Positions 35,174 through 43,800 of a stretch of 64,000 bases of DNA are shown one piece after another. A model generated the notes under the pieces. That model saw only the letters and a list, made by a program, of their open reading frames with translations. It made no database searches and had not been told where the DNA came from. Position numbers and translations under genes: made by a program. Positions within the stretch are counted from its first letter, which is position 1. Every line of letters starts with the position of its first letter. The DNA comes from Streptomyces sp. NBC_00433 (GTDB taxonomy: Bacteria; Actinomycetota; Actinomycetes; Streptomycetales; Streptomycetaceae), in the NCBI GenBank assembly GCA_036015235.1, contig CP107926.1, positions 5,227,501 through 5,291,500 of the forward strand. The letters are read 5' to 3'.

Positions 35174-35914
35174 GTGGACAGCATCCCCGCCAACCGGCGG
35201 CTCTGGAACCGGATCAGCAGCGCCTACCAGCACGAGCACGACCCGCAGATCGGCGCAGCGCCCCGGCTGTGGGGCATGTACTCCATCCCTGACGCGCACT
35301 TGCACGCCCTGGGCGACGTCACCGGCAAGCGCGTCCTCGAACTCGGCTGCGGCGCCGGCCAGTGGTCCAGGGCGCTCGCCGTCGAGGGCGCCATCGTGGT
35401 CGGGCTCGACCTGTCCGATGCCCAACTCGCCGTAGCGGCCCGTGCGATGGGAGCGGCCCGCTACCCGCTGGTGCAAGGCGCCGCCGAACAGCTCCCGTTC
35501 GCCGCCGGCAGCTTCGACCTGGTGTTCTGCGACTTCGGTGGGCTCAGCTGGGCGCCCCCGCACCTGGCCGTCCCGCAGGCCGCACGCGTCTTGGGCCGCG
35601 GTGGGCGCCTGGTGTTCAACGTCGCCAGCCCATGGTTCGAAGCTTGCTACGACGAAGCCGCCGGCCGCGTGACCACGACGCTGCGGCAGGACTATTTCGG
35701 GCTGGACACCATCGCCGAAGACGACGGGGCGACCAGCTATCAGCTCACCTACGGCGAGTGGGTCAAGGTCCTGCGCGGCGCGGGTCTCATCATCGACGAC
35801 CTCATCGAGCCGCGGCCCGAACTCGGAACACCCAACGGCTACAACGAGACCGACCCACCCGACTGGGCACACCGCTGGCCGGCGGAAGTGATCTGGGTGA
35901 CCCACAAACCGTGA
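35174..35914 (+). CDS. Class I SAM-dependent methyltransferase
   Basis: A 246-aa protein starting at GTG 35174 (VDSIPANRRLWNRISSAYQH), with GGAG 8 nt upstream; a longer start at 35135 is possible. The SAM-binding motif I is VLELGCGAGQWSRALA; motif II Asp is in VVGLDLSDAQLAVAARA; the post-II AEQLPFAAGSFDLVFCDFGG is typical of the Methyltransf_11 group. The substrate is unknown. It follows the preceding gene by about 30 nt and may be co-transcribed. Confidence 0.88.
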   Translation: MDSIPANRRLWNRISSAYQHEHDPQIGAAPRLWGMYSIPDAHLHALGDVTGKRVLELGCGAGQWSRALAVEGAIVVGLDLSDAQLAVAARAMGAARYPLVQGAAEQLPFAAGSFDLVFCDFGGLSWAPPHLAVPQAARVLGRGGRLVFNVASPWFEACYDEAAGRVTTTLRQDYFGLDTIAEDDGATSYQLTYGEWVKVLRGAGLIIDDLIEPRPELGTPNGYNETDPPDWAHRWPAEVIWVTHKP

Positions 35915-36217
35915 GTTCCGCCGCGCCGAGACGCGAAGGCATCCACTCGCCCGACAGGCCTGGAAGCCCCGGTTGTCGCGCGGCGATGGGAACGGCGTCC
36001 CCGAGGAGCTGCGGTTCGATGAGACGGAACCTGCCGTAGTGGTGGAGTCCGACGCTGCTTCCGGCGACGCGGCGCAATTGCATCGAGAGTTCTCCCGAGG
36101 GACCACCACCGCCGACTCTACGCGCGTATAGTCATGCACCTGCCACCTCGCCGGGACCGGCGTGGTGGCGCGCCGCACCACGCTTTCGTCCGCTCCCCCG
36201 TCCCCTCGGAGGTTCCC
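35915..36217. other. Intergenic region, nothing recognised
   Basis: About 300 bp between the methyltransferase and the lysozyme gene. It ends in a strong ribosome-binding site (CGGAGG, 36207-36212). No RNA gene or conserved frame is visible. Confidence 0.4.
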
Positions 36218-37078
36218 GTGGTCCAGTCGCCCGTCTCCCCGCAGCCGTTGGCGCGTCGCCTGCTCGCCGTCGCCGGCGGACTGCTCACCGCCGCGGCCCT
36301 GCTCACCGCCGCACCGACCGCTCAGGCCGCCGTCCCCGGCGCCGGTGGCGGGGTCACCCATCCCGACCAGGACTGGATGGGCTCCACCGTCGCGGCCCAC
36401 GAGGGCCGCAGCGCCTCCGACGCCCCGGTCACCCTCACGCCGAACGTCACCCAGACCCCCGGCTTCGACGTGAGCCACTGGCAGGGCAGCATCAACTGGG
36501 GCACCCAGTACGGCAAGGGCGCGCGCTTCGTCTACATCAAAGCGACCGAGAGCACCGACTACCGCGACCCGAACTTCAACGCCAACTACACGGGCTCCTA
36601 CAACGCCGGCTTCATCCGCGGCGCCTACCACTTCGCCACCCCCAACACCTCGACGGCCGCGGCCCAGGCGGACTACTTCGTCGCCCACGGCGGCGGCTGG
36701 TCCAAGGACGGCAAGACGCTCCCGCCCATGCTGGACATCGAGTACAACCCGTACGGCGCCACGTGCTACGGCAAGTCGCAGGCCGACATGCGGACTTGGG
36801 TCACCAACTTCCTCAACGAGGTGCACACCAAGACCGGCCGGTGGGCCACGATCTACACCACCACCGACTGGTGGACCACCTGCACCGGCAACACCGCCGC
36901 CTACTCGACCAAGGACCCGCTCTTCATCGCCCGCTACAACTCCACCGTGGGCACCCTTCCGGCGGGCTGGGGCTTCTACACCTTCTGGCAGTTCGCCGAC
37001 TCCGGCACCTTCCCCGGCGACCAGGACAGGTTCAACGGCCCCCTCAGCGGCCTGAAGGACCTCGCGAACAACACCTGA
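36218..37078 (+). CDS. Secreted GH25 lysozyme (N-acetylmuramidase)
   Basis: A 286-aa protein. GTG 36218 follows CGGAGG with 5-nt spacing and gives a normal signal peptide (RRLLAVAGGLLTAAALLTAA, AQAA). The GH25 barrel begins at GFDVSHWQGSINW, and the catalytic acids are in PPMLDIEYNPYG (DxE). Further landmarks are VYIKATESTDYRDPNF and RGAYHFATPNTSTAAAQADY. It hydrolyses the beta-1,4 bond between N-acetylmuramic acid and N-acetylglucosamine, and resembles Streptomyces cellosyl-type muramidases. A terminator follows at 37099-37144. Confidence 0.92.
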   Translation: MVQSPVSPQPLARRLLAVAGGLLTAAALLTAAPTAQAAVPGAGGGVTHPDQDWMGSTVAAHEGRSASDAPVTLTPNVTQTPGFDVSHWQGSINWGTQYGKGARFVYIKATESTDYRDPNFNANYTGSYNAGFIRGAYHFATPNTSTAAAQADYFVAHGGGWSKDGKTLPPMLDIEYNPYGATCYGKSQADMRTWVTNFLNEVHTKTGRWATIYTTTDWWTTCTGNTAAYSTKDPLFIARYNSTVGTLPAGWGFYTFWQFADSGTFPGDQDRFNGPLSGLKDLANNT

Positions 37079-37098
37079 CCGGCACCTCCGCCACCTGA

Positions 37099-37144
37099 CG
37101 GCTGCCGTACCTCCCGACTCGGCTTCGGGGCGGTACGGCAGCCG
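37099..37144 (+). terminator. Terminator after GH25 lysozyme gene
   Basis: A 13-bp perfect stem (CGGCTGCCGTACC, 37099-37111, against 37132-37144), about 20 bp after the lysozyme stop. The convergent S1 gene ends at 37278, so it may serve both. Confidence 0.75.
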
Positions 37145-37277
37145 CGACGGCGTCTGGCCGGCGCCCTCAGCTCCGCCGCGGCGGAGTTGGTTCACGGCGG
37201 ATCATGTACGTCGAGATTCGCGACCCGCCCCACTGGTTCGCCGCGAGGCGGAGGGGTGACCGTGTCAAGGTGATGCC

Positions 37278-37850
37278 TCACGGCGACTCGGGTGAGGGCT
37301 CCTGCTGCCGGGCAAGGGAGGCCCTGCGGCGGGTCCGGTCGATCTCGGTGACGACGACCGTCATCACCTCGCCGACCTGGACGACGTCCGACACGGCTTC
37401 CGCTGGTCCCGCGGTGAGGTGTTGCCGGTGGACCAGCCCCTCGATCCCGCCGGAGAGGCGCACGAAGGCGCCGAACGGCACCAGCTTGGTCACGTCGCCA
37501 CGCAGCACTTGCCCCACCTCGACGCGGCCGGCGAACTCCCGGAAGGGGTCGGGCTGCATCGCCCGCAGGGAGAGTCCGGCCTCCAGGTTCCACGTGTCGA
37601 ACTGGAGGAACTCGCACGTCACCCGCTGCCCGACGTGGACGACCTGCGATGCGTCGTCGAAGCGCTGCCAGGCGAGTTCGGGGTGGGTGATGAAGCCGGC
37701 GCCGGAGAAGAGCGGGTGTGCGGGGCCGTCGTCGAGCGCCACGAACACCCCGAACGGCTCGATCGCCGCGACGGTGCCGGACAGCGTCTCGCCGGGGTTC
37801 AGCGATGCGAGGAACGCCCACAGTTCCGGACGCTCAGGGGGACCGTCCAT
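37278..37850 (-). CDS. Protein with two S1 RNA-binding domains
   Basis: A 190-aa protein with two S1/OB-fold domains. The first is at about 20-100 (GETLSGTVAAIEPFGVFVAL, ITHPELAW). The second is at about 110-180 (GQVLRGDVTKLVPFGAFVRL, SGGIEGLVHRQHL, TVVVTEIDRTRRRASLA). It resembles a mini ribosomal protein S1 and probably binds RNA. Such short two-S1 proteins are common in Streptomyces; a role in translation or RNA turnover is inferred only. Confidence 0.85.
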   Translation of the reverse strand: MDGPPERPELWAFLASLNPGETLSGTVAAIEPFGVFVALDDGPAHPLFSGAGFITHPELAWQRFDDASQVVHVGQRVTCEFLQFDTWNLEAGLSLRAMQPDPFREFAGRVEVGQVLRGDVTKLVPFGAFVRLSGGIEGLVHRQHLTAGPAEAVSDVVQVGEVMTVVVTEIDRTRRRASLARQQEPSPESP

Positions 37851-38065
37851 GCGGCCAACCCTTGCATGGGCAGCCGCGGTTGTGACGGGATGTGGCTCTA
37901 CCCGCCTGCGTCGACCGCGGCCGGGGAAGAGCCGACGCCCGTCGGCCCGAAAGCACGAGGACCGCTCCTGGGCTCGCTACAAGATCGAGCCCGGGGAGCA
38001 CCGCACCCTTGCCGAGGCCAACAGCGAGGTCTCGCGCTGTCCGGCTCTCGCCGCGTCGACTGGCA

Positions 38066-38092
38066 GCTGTCCGAGCTGTCCGAGCTGTCCGA
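38066..38092 (+). repeat. 9-bp tandem repeat, three copies
   Basis: Three perfect copies of GCTGTCCGA (38066-38074, 38075-38083, 38084-38092) plus a partial fourth, in the gap downstream of the NmrA-like gene. Function unknown. Confidence 0.85.
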
Positions 38093-38128
38093 GCTGGGCG
38101 TGGGCAGTTCCTGCGGCGTCGACCGGTC

Positions 38129-38968
38129 TCAGCGGTACGCGGCGACGTTGCGGGCGGCCCAGTGGGCGAAGGGGCGCGGGGCGCGGCCGAGGATCTGCTG
38201 GACGTCCGGGCTGATACGCAGCTCGGCCGGGCTGGGGGAACCGAGGATGTCCAGTGTGTCGTCGGCGAGCTCCGCCGGCATGCTCCGGGCCATGGCGGTC
38301 CTGGCCTCGTCGCGGGTGAGTTCGTGGAACCTGACCGGCGAGCCCAACGCGGCGGCGATGGCCTCCGTCTGCTGGCGCGGAGTGATCACCTCCGGGCCGG
38401 TCAGCTCGTAGACGCCGCCGGTGTGCCGGTCGTCCAGCAGGCAGGCTGCCGCGACCGCGGCGATGTCCGCGGGGTCGATGATCGGGACCCCGATGTCGCC
38501 GAAGGGCGCGGCGACGATCTGTTGCGTGCGGACGGACTCGGCCCACCACAGGGCGTTGGGGGCGAAGCCGCCCGGCCGCAGGATGGCCCACTCCAGGCCG
38601 GACTCCCGCAGCGTGTCCTCCAGCGCGCGCATCGCGATCCGCGTGTGGCCGGAGGGCCTGGTCACCACACCCTGCGTGGAGAGCAGGACGACTCGGCGAA
38701 CCCCGCCGGCGGCGGCTTCGTTGATGAGGTCGGCAGGGTTGGCCCCCGTGGCGTGCAGATCGCCGGACAGCAGCAGGAACAGCGCTTTCGCCCCGGTCAG
38801 CGCGGGCTTGAGGCCGGCCGGCTCGGCCAGGTCGGCCACCACGTGGTGGACGCCGTTCGGCACCGCGGTCGTGTGTCGTGACACAGCCGTCACCTCCTGA
38901 CCCGCCTCGGCCAGCGCCTGTGTCAACGGCAGGCCGATGTTGCCGGTAGCCCCGGTCACCACGATCAT
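38129..38968 (-). CDS. NmrA-like NAD(P)-binding oxidoreductase
   Basis: A 279-aa protein with an N-terminal dinucleotide-binding motif (MIVVTGATGNIGLPLTQALA) and the family features VVLLSTQGVVTRPSGHTRIA, LEWAILRPGGFAPNALWWAE and VYELTGPEVITPRQQTEAIA. It is divergent from an HxlR regulator starting at 39071, with operator-like half-sites between them. This layout suggests a redox- or electrophile-responsive pair. It is distinct in sequence from the other NmrA-like gene at 1694-2566. Confidence 0.87.
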   Translation of the reverse strand: MIVVTGATGNIGLPLTQALAEAGQEVTAVSRHTTAVPNGVHHVVADLAEPAGLKPALTGAKALFLLLSGDLHATGANPADLINEAAAGGVRRVVLLSTQGVVTRPSGHTRIAMRALEDTLRESGLEWAILRPGGFAPNALWWAESVRTQQIVAAPFGDIGVPIIDPADIAAVAAACLLDDRHTGGVYELTGPEVITPRQQTEAIAAALGSPVRFHELTRDEARTAMARSMPAELADDTLDILGSPSPAELRISPDVQQILGRAPRPFAHWAARNVAAYR

Positions 38969-39029
38969 GATGTGCTCCTTGTCAGATGCCCTCTGTTGCC
39001 CTCTGTGGCGTTCACGCTAGGAGTGCGGG

Positions 39030-39062
39030 CTTACTTTTGGTAAGGACATACCCTGAGGTAAG
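39030..39062. promoter_or_regulatory. Candidate HxlR operator
   Basis: Half-sites CTTAC (39030-39034) and GTAAG (39040-39044) form a perfect 5-bp dyad, and a further GGTAAG lies at 39057-39062, just before the HxlR start at 39071. HxlR-type regulators usually bind such short dyads between divergent genes. Confidence 0.45.
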
Positions 39063-39070
39063 CTCATGAC

Positions 39071-39439
39071 ATGGCGGGAGGCGCGCAGACCAGGCAGGCC
39101 GAGGCGGAGAAGCGGTATGACGTGTTTCACACCGACTGCCCCGCGCGCGATGTGGTCGACCACGTGACCAGCAGGTGGGGCGTCTGGGTGCTGATCTCCT
39201 TGCGGAGCAACAGCCTCCGGTTCTACGAGCTGCGCGAGAGCATCCAGGGCATCAGCGAGAAGATGCTCGCCCAGACGCTGCGCGCGCTGGTCCAGGACGG
39301 CCTGGTCTGGCGGGAGGTCGAACCGACGGCGCCACCCCAGGTCACCTACGGGCTGACCGAGTTCGGCCGGGACGTCGGCGAGCCGCTGACGGAGCTGTTC
39401 GACCGGATCACGCGGCGGCTGCCGCCGGTGGCGCAGTAG
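39071..39439 (+). CDS. HxlR-family transcriptional regulator
   Basis: A 122-aa winged-helix regulator. HTDCPARDVVDHVTSRWGVW has the near-N-terminal Cys at the usual HxlR position (often the redox- or aldehyde-sensing residue). It is followed by VLISLRSNSLRFYELRESIQ, GISEKMLAQTLRALVQDGLV and the wing VTYGLTEFGRDV. It is divergent from the NmrA-like oxidoreductase, its likely target. Confidence 0.9.
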   Translation: MAGGAQTRQAEAEKRYDVFHTDCPARDVVDHVTSRWGVWVLISLRSNSLRFYELRESIQGISEKMLAQTLRALVQDGLVWREVEPTAPPQVTYGLTEFGRDVGEPLTELFDRITRRLPPVAQ

Positions 39440-39660
39440 CGCCTGGTGCGCATCAGTCGGACCAGGCCCCGCTGCCCCTGGAGCCACAGCCGCGGACCCT
39501 GACCCGCGGCCGCTCCGCCGCCCGCGCGAGGTCCGTACGTCATCCTGATCCATCGTGACGGGGACTGACCTGTCACATCCCGTACGTGGGTCCCCCGTTC
39601 CCGTCCCGGCACGGGATCGTCATCCGGTCGGTGCTCGCGCGCAGACCAGGTGGGCACGGT

Positions 39661-40224
39661 TCAGTCGGTGATGTACCAGTCGTTCTTGAGGTACTCCAGG
39701 GTGGAGTCCCCGAGTTCGTCTTCGCTGAAGGTCATGGAGGCCTTGACTGCTCCGACCGGTATCTCGACCTTGTCGGGCGAGCGCATGACGACGCGCTTCG
39801 GGTCGACCGTCGCGGTTTGCAGGGCCTTCTTCTGCGCGGGCGAGATCATCTTGAATGACACGAGGAACGTCGAGGTGCACGGGCCGAGGCCCTCGTCCTC
39901 TGCCTGCTTCGCGGCGGGTCCCGCCACGTCGCAGACCGTGTCGATGTCCTCGTGGCCGACCGCGTGGAGGAAGACCTCGTACCGCTTGATCGCGCCCGCC
40001 TTCGTCCTGGGCGCGGACTTGTCGCCGGTTGGCGAGGGCGACGACGTCTCGGTCCGAGGGGACGCGGACGGCGTGGCCGACGGCTCTTGAGCCTTCGGCG
40101 TGGACGCCGAAGACTGCGAAGGCTCCGCGCCCGTGTCGTCCTTCGACTTGTCCGGACCGCACGCGCCCACTGCCAGTGCCACGCAAGCCGTCAGCGCCAC
40201 GCCCGCCATCGTCCGTGCTCTCAT
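39661..40224 (-). CDS. Small exported lipoprotein
   Basis: A 187-aa protein from ATG 40224 (MRARTMAGVALTACVALAVG) with lipobox VGAC. A Ser/Thr/Pro/Ala-rich linker runs to about residue 65. The globular domain has KRYEVFLHAVGHEDIDTVCD with two later cysteines and ends STLEYLKNDWYITD. The pattern is like DUF4878-type or other nuclear-transport-factor-2-like lipoproteins, but I cannot confirm a family. An in-frame ATG at 40254 is less likely. Confidence 0.7.
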   Translation of the reverse strand: MRARTMAGVALTACVALAVGACGPDKSKDDTGAEPSQSSASTPKAQEPSATPSASPRTETSSPSPTGDKSAPRTKAGAIKRYEVFLHAVGHEDIDTVCDVAGPAAKQAEDEGLGPCTSTFLVSFKMISPAQKKALQTATVDPKRVVMRSPDKVEIPVGAVKASMTFSEDELGDSTLEYLKNDWYITD

Positions 40225-40638
40225 CGGGTCCCCCTCATCACCGGCCGACAACACGTAGACAGGTCACGCAGGGTCGGAGGGAACGGTTCCCGAGCCGGTC
40301 AACAAGGGCGGCAGGCTCTCGGGCGCCACCGGATCGCCTCGCCGGCGGGACAGCTCCGCCCGGCGCAGTCGCCGCCAGCCAGGACCGGGGCGCCGGGCGC
40401 GGCCCGGTCCGCCGCCGACCACCTCTTACATCGCGTTGAGTACCCAGGCCGCGTCCGGCAACGTCGGCAGCATGAAACCGGTGAGGCCTTCGTCGGCGGT
40501 CGGCTCCCGGAGCCAGTCGCTCCTACCGACCTTGCACAGGTGCGCCGAGGCCGTGCCGCGGTTGGTCGAGGCGCGGGTTCGGTTGGCTTCCAAGACGGTC
40601 CCGGGGAAGACTCAGGGCCCTGAACTGCTGCTATACCG
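40225..40638. other. Intergenic region left of the att-like site
   Basis: About 410 bp with no convincing gene. Short open frames on both strands have no recognisable protein pattern. It separates ordinary chromosomal genes from the tRNA fragment. Confidence 0.4.
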
Positions 40639-40680
40639 TCGGGGTGGCGGGATTTGAACCCACGGCCTCTTCGTCCCGAA
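40639..40680 (-). other. 3' fragment of tRNA-Pro(CGG): attachment-site scar
   Basis: Read on the minus strand, 40680-40639 gives the anticodon loop TTCGGGA (anticodon CGG, tRNA-Pro), the 3' anticodon stem CGAAG, a variable region, the T-arm GTGGGTTCAAATCCCGC and the acceptor 3' strand CACCCCGA. The 5' half of the tRNA is absent: the bases before TTCGGGA do not pair with CGAAG. Such 42-nt 3' ends of tRNA genes are the core of attachment sites used by tyrosine integrases. The displaced end lies distal to the intact tRNA, so the element should extend to higher coordinates. Confidence 0.8.
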
Positions 40681-40833
40681 TGCCGTCGGGGCAAGATCGC
40701 TAGCAGGACATTTGGCGTTTCCGCAGGTCAGGGTGTTGGTCTGGGTGGGCCTGGGACGGTCTCGCGGGGGCTCGGGGAGCGGTTCGGCTCCCATATGGCT
40801 CCCAGCGCCCCGATGACTTCCGCCAAGGGGCGC

Positions 40834-43800
40834 CTATTCCAGGACGTCCAGCGCGGGTAGGGCGTCCACTATGCGAACCGTCTCCACACTGACCGTCACG
40901 ATCTTCTTCAGGAGGTCGATGATGTAACGCGGCTCTTCGGACCAGTCGTTAGGGTCGTTGACGATGCCGCTCGCTTTGTCCTGCTTCACCTGATAGCGGT
41001 CGATGATCCACTCGATGGCCGAGCGGGCACCCAGCTGGTAACGGTAAGCCACCTCTGGGATGTTGGAGAGAGTGACTCGGCTATTGTAGATGATTGTTGA
41101 CTTGTCCTGCTTGGAACGCAGCTTCATTTTCACGACGCGGTAGAGCTCGGTCGCATCCGTGTCTGGGGAACCGGTGACCGTCTCGTCTAGGGCGGCGTAC
41201 GGCTTCACTGCTTCGTAGCTGATGTGCAGGTCCGCGAGCTTCCGACCGGCCTCCGCGAAGCCACGGAAGTCTCGGACCTTGGGGATGCGGGGCAGCGACT
41301 TTTTCAGGTCGGCCGCGAACTGCTCTCGGTAGGCGGTGGAGTGCAGCAAGCCATAGATGTAGTAGAAGATGTCGTCCTTGGTGACGGTGCTGCCGTAGGC
41401 GCTCTGGTAGTCGGCAATGGCAGCATCAGTGATGTTGTCGATGCGCTCGTGGCCAGCCGCCTCCCCCGCGGCGCTGAACAAGTCGTCGCCAGCATTCGGT
41501 GCACGGTAGGTGTATCGAGGGTAGAACTGGCCGTTGCTCGAGCCCCAGTAGGCCAGGTCCGGAATATGGTCGACAGCGTGTGCCGAGAATGGCTTGTCCG
41601 ACCCCAAGCCCGTGACGTAGATTCCGATGTTATGGTGCTGGGGCGTCGGGAAGATCTGTGGAAGCTGGTAGATCATGTCGTTTAGCTGCCGGTCGAAGTA
41701 GACCCACTGCTTCATGAACGGACGATACGCGGAGGTGAAGAGCGAGGCCTCCTTGAGTGCGTAGGCGGTGCCTTGACGGAGCTGTGCTTTGTCTGCCCGG
41801 TTCCAGCTGATCTGCCTCGGGTCCAGATCGATGAACTGCTCCACATGTGCCAGGGTGGGGATCGTGATGCCGTTGGCTGCACAGTGCGCGGCAAATCCCT
41901 CCACCTGGTCGTTGTAGAAGTCGATCATCGACTCGAGGTTCATCTTGAGGCGATGATCCGAGAAGTTGTACACCCACGAGTCGCGACCGGATTTGAGGCC
42001 GCTTGAATAAAGGTGGAAAACTCCCTCCGCTCGGGTCGCCTTGTCCTTGTCACCGATTGAGCGGTACGCGAAGAACCTATCGTTCCGCTGGTTGATCCAG
42101 TCACCTTCCGGGCTTGGGGCGATCGGCTGCCACTCCACTGTGCCCAGATCCTGCGCCGCCACGATGGCGAGCTTTTGCTCGCGGCTGAGGTAGTCGCCGA
42201 TGTCCCGGTAGAACAACCGGCAGCCGCCGCCGGCGCCGGCTCCACCCTTGACTAGGAGCAGGATGGCGATGGTGCTTCGGCTTCCCGAGCCGAAGACCTT
42301 GCCGCCTTCCTTCTTGGACTGCTCGCCAGCCGTTCGCTGGTTGCCCCGCAGGTTGTAGCAGTAGATCGCGTCGAACTCCTCGGCCAGGGACTTACGCAGG
42401 CCGTCTGCGGTGTTCCCGTCGATGTAACCGCCGTTGGAGACGTAGCAGACGACGCCCTCATCCTTGAGGCGGTCGGAGGCCCATCGGATCGCGCGGATGT
42501 AGGAGTCGTACAGCGAGTTCTTGTTCGTGGCCGTGGACTTCGCCGCGTAGGTTTCCGCGATACGTCGGTCCAGCTCTTCGTATTTCTGGTTCTGGTTGTC
42601 GTCGTTCTGGCTGTCCTGGCCGGCCGAATACGGCGGATTGCCGATGACGACGCGGATGTCCTGCTCTTGCTGCTTGCGTGCCCGGTCGCTATTGCCGTCG
42701 AGCAGGCCCAGGCGTAGCTGCTTGCTGCCTTCGGCCAGCTGGAAGGTATCCGTGAGAACGATGCCTTCGAAGGGTACGTAGTCGTCGCCCTGGTGCTGGT
42801 CGTGGAAGGCGGCCTCGATGTTGACGGCAGCGATGTAGTACGCCAGCAGCACGATCTCGTTGGCGTGTAGCTCGCTGGTGTACTTGCGGAGCAGGTCGTC
42901 GGGCTTGATGAGGCCGGACTGGAGCAGCCGGACGATGAAAGTGCCTGTGCCGGTGAAGGGGTCGATGATCTGGACACCTGCGTCCGAGAGCGAGGTGCCG
43001 AAGTGTTTGCCTAGTGCCTGGTTGGTGGCCCGCAGGATGAAGTCGACAATCTCGACGGGGGTGTAGACGATACCCAGCGCGTTGGCAGTCTTGGGCAGGG
43101 CCGTTTTGAAAAACTTGTCGTACAGCTCGATGATGACCCGCTGGCGGCCCTCGTGGTTGTCGATGCCCTCCGCGCGTTCCCGCACCGACTCGTAGAAGCT
43201 GTCGAGCTTCTTGGCCTCTTCGCCGATGGCTTGGTCGTCCAGGATGTCGAGCATGCGCTGCATCGCCTGGGAGACCGGGTTGTGGTTGGAGAAGGCGTAG
43301 TCGGAGAAGAGCGCGTCAAAGACCGGCTTGGTGACCAGGTGCTGGGCGAGCATGTCGATGGCGTCGGTCTCGCTGATGCCTGGATTTATGTTCGCCCGTA
43401 GCTCCTGGATGAACTCCTCGAACGCGGCCATTTTGTCCGGGAGTTTGAGTGCGGCCTTGATACGGGCGACGTGCTTCTCGGCGATCTGGGCGATGTCCTT
43501 GGCCCAGTCCTCCCAGTAGTGACGCTCGCCGACTTTGGTGACGATCTTGGCGTAGATGGCCTCGCGCCAATCCTCGACGCCGAAGGCGGCCTGTACCCAT
43601 TTGGGGGCCGCGGTCGTGTCACCGGTGCCATCGCCGAGAGAGTCCTCCTCCGGACCGGCGTGGCCGACCATGATGTTGTTAGGGCGTTGCTTGTTCAGTT
43701 CCAGCTGGTTGACGGTCGCGTTGAAGCGATCGTCGTGCGCACGGAGGGCCTGGAGGACCTGCCAGACGGTTTTGAAGCGTGCGTTGTCCGCGAGGGCCTT

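Noticed and set aside
34664-37195. 843-aa open frame on the minus strand
   Set aside because: It runs antisense through four plus-strand genes with clear family motifs (hypothetical, methyltransferase, GH25 lysozyme). Its translation is low-complexity Gly/Val/Arg, the usual shadow of GC-biased codons.
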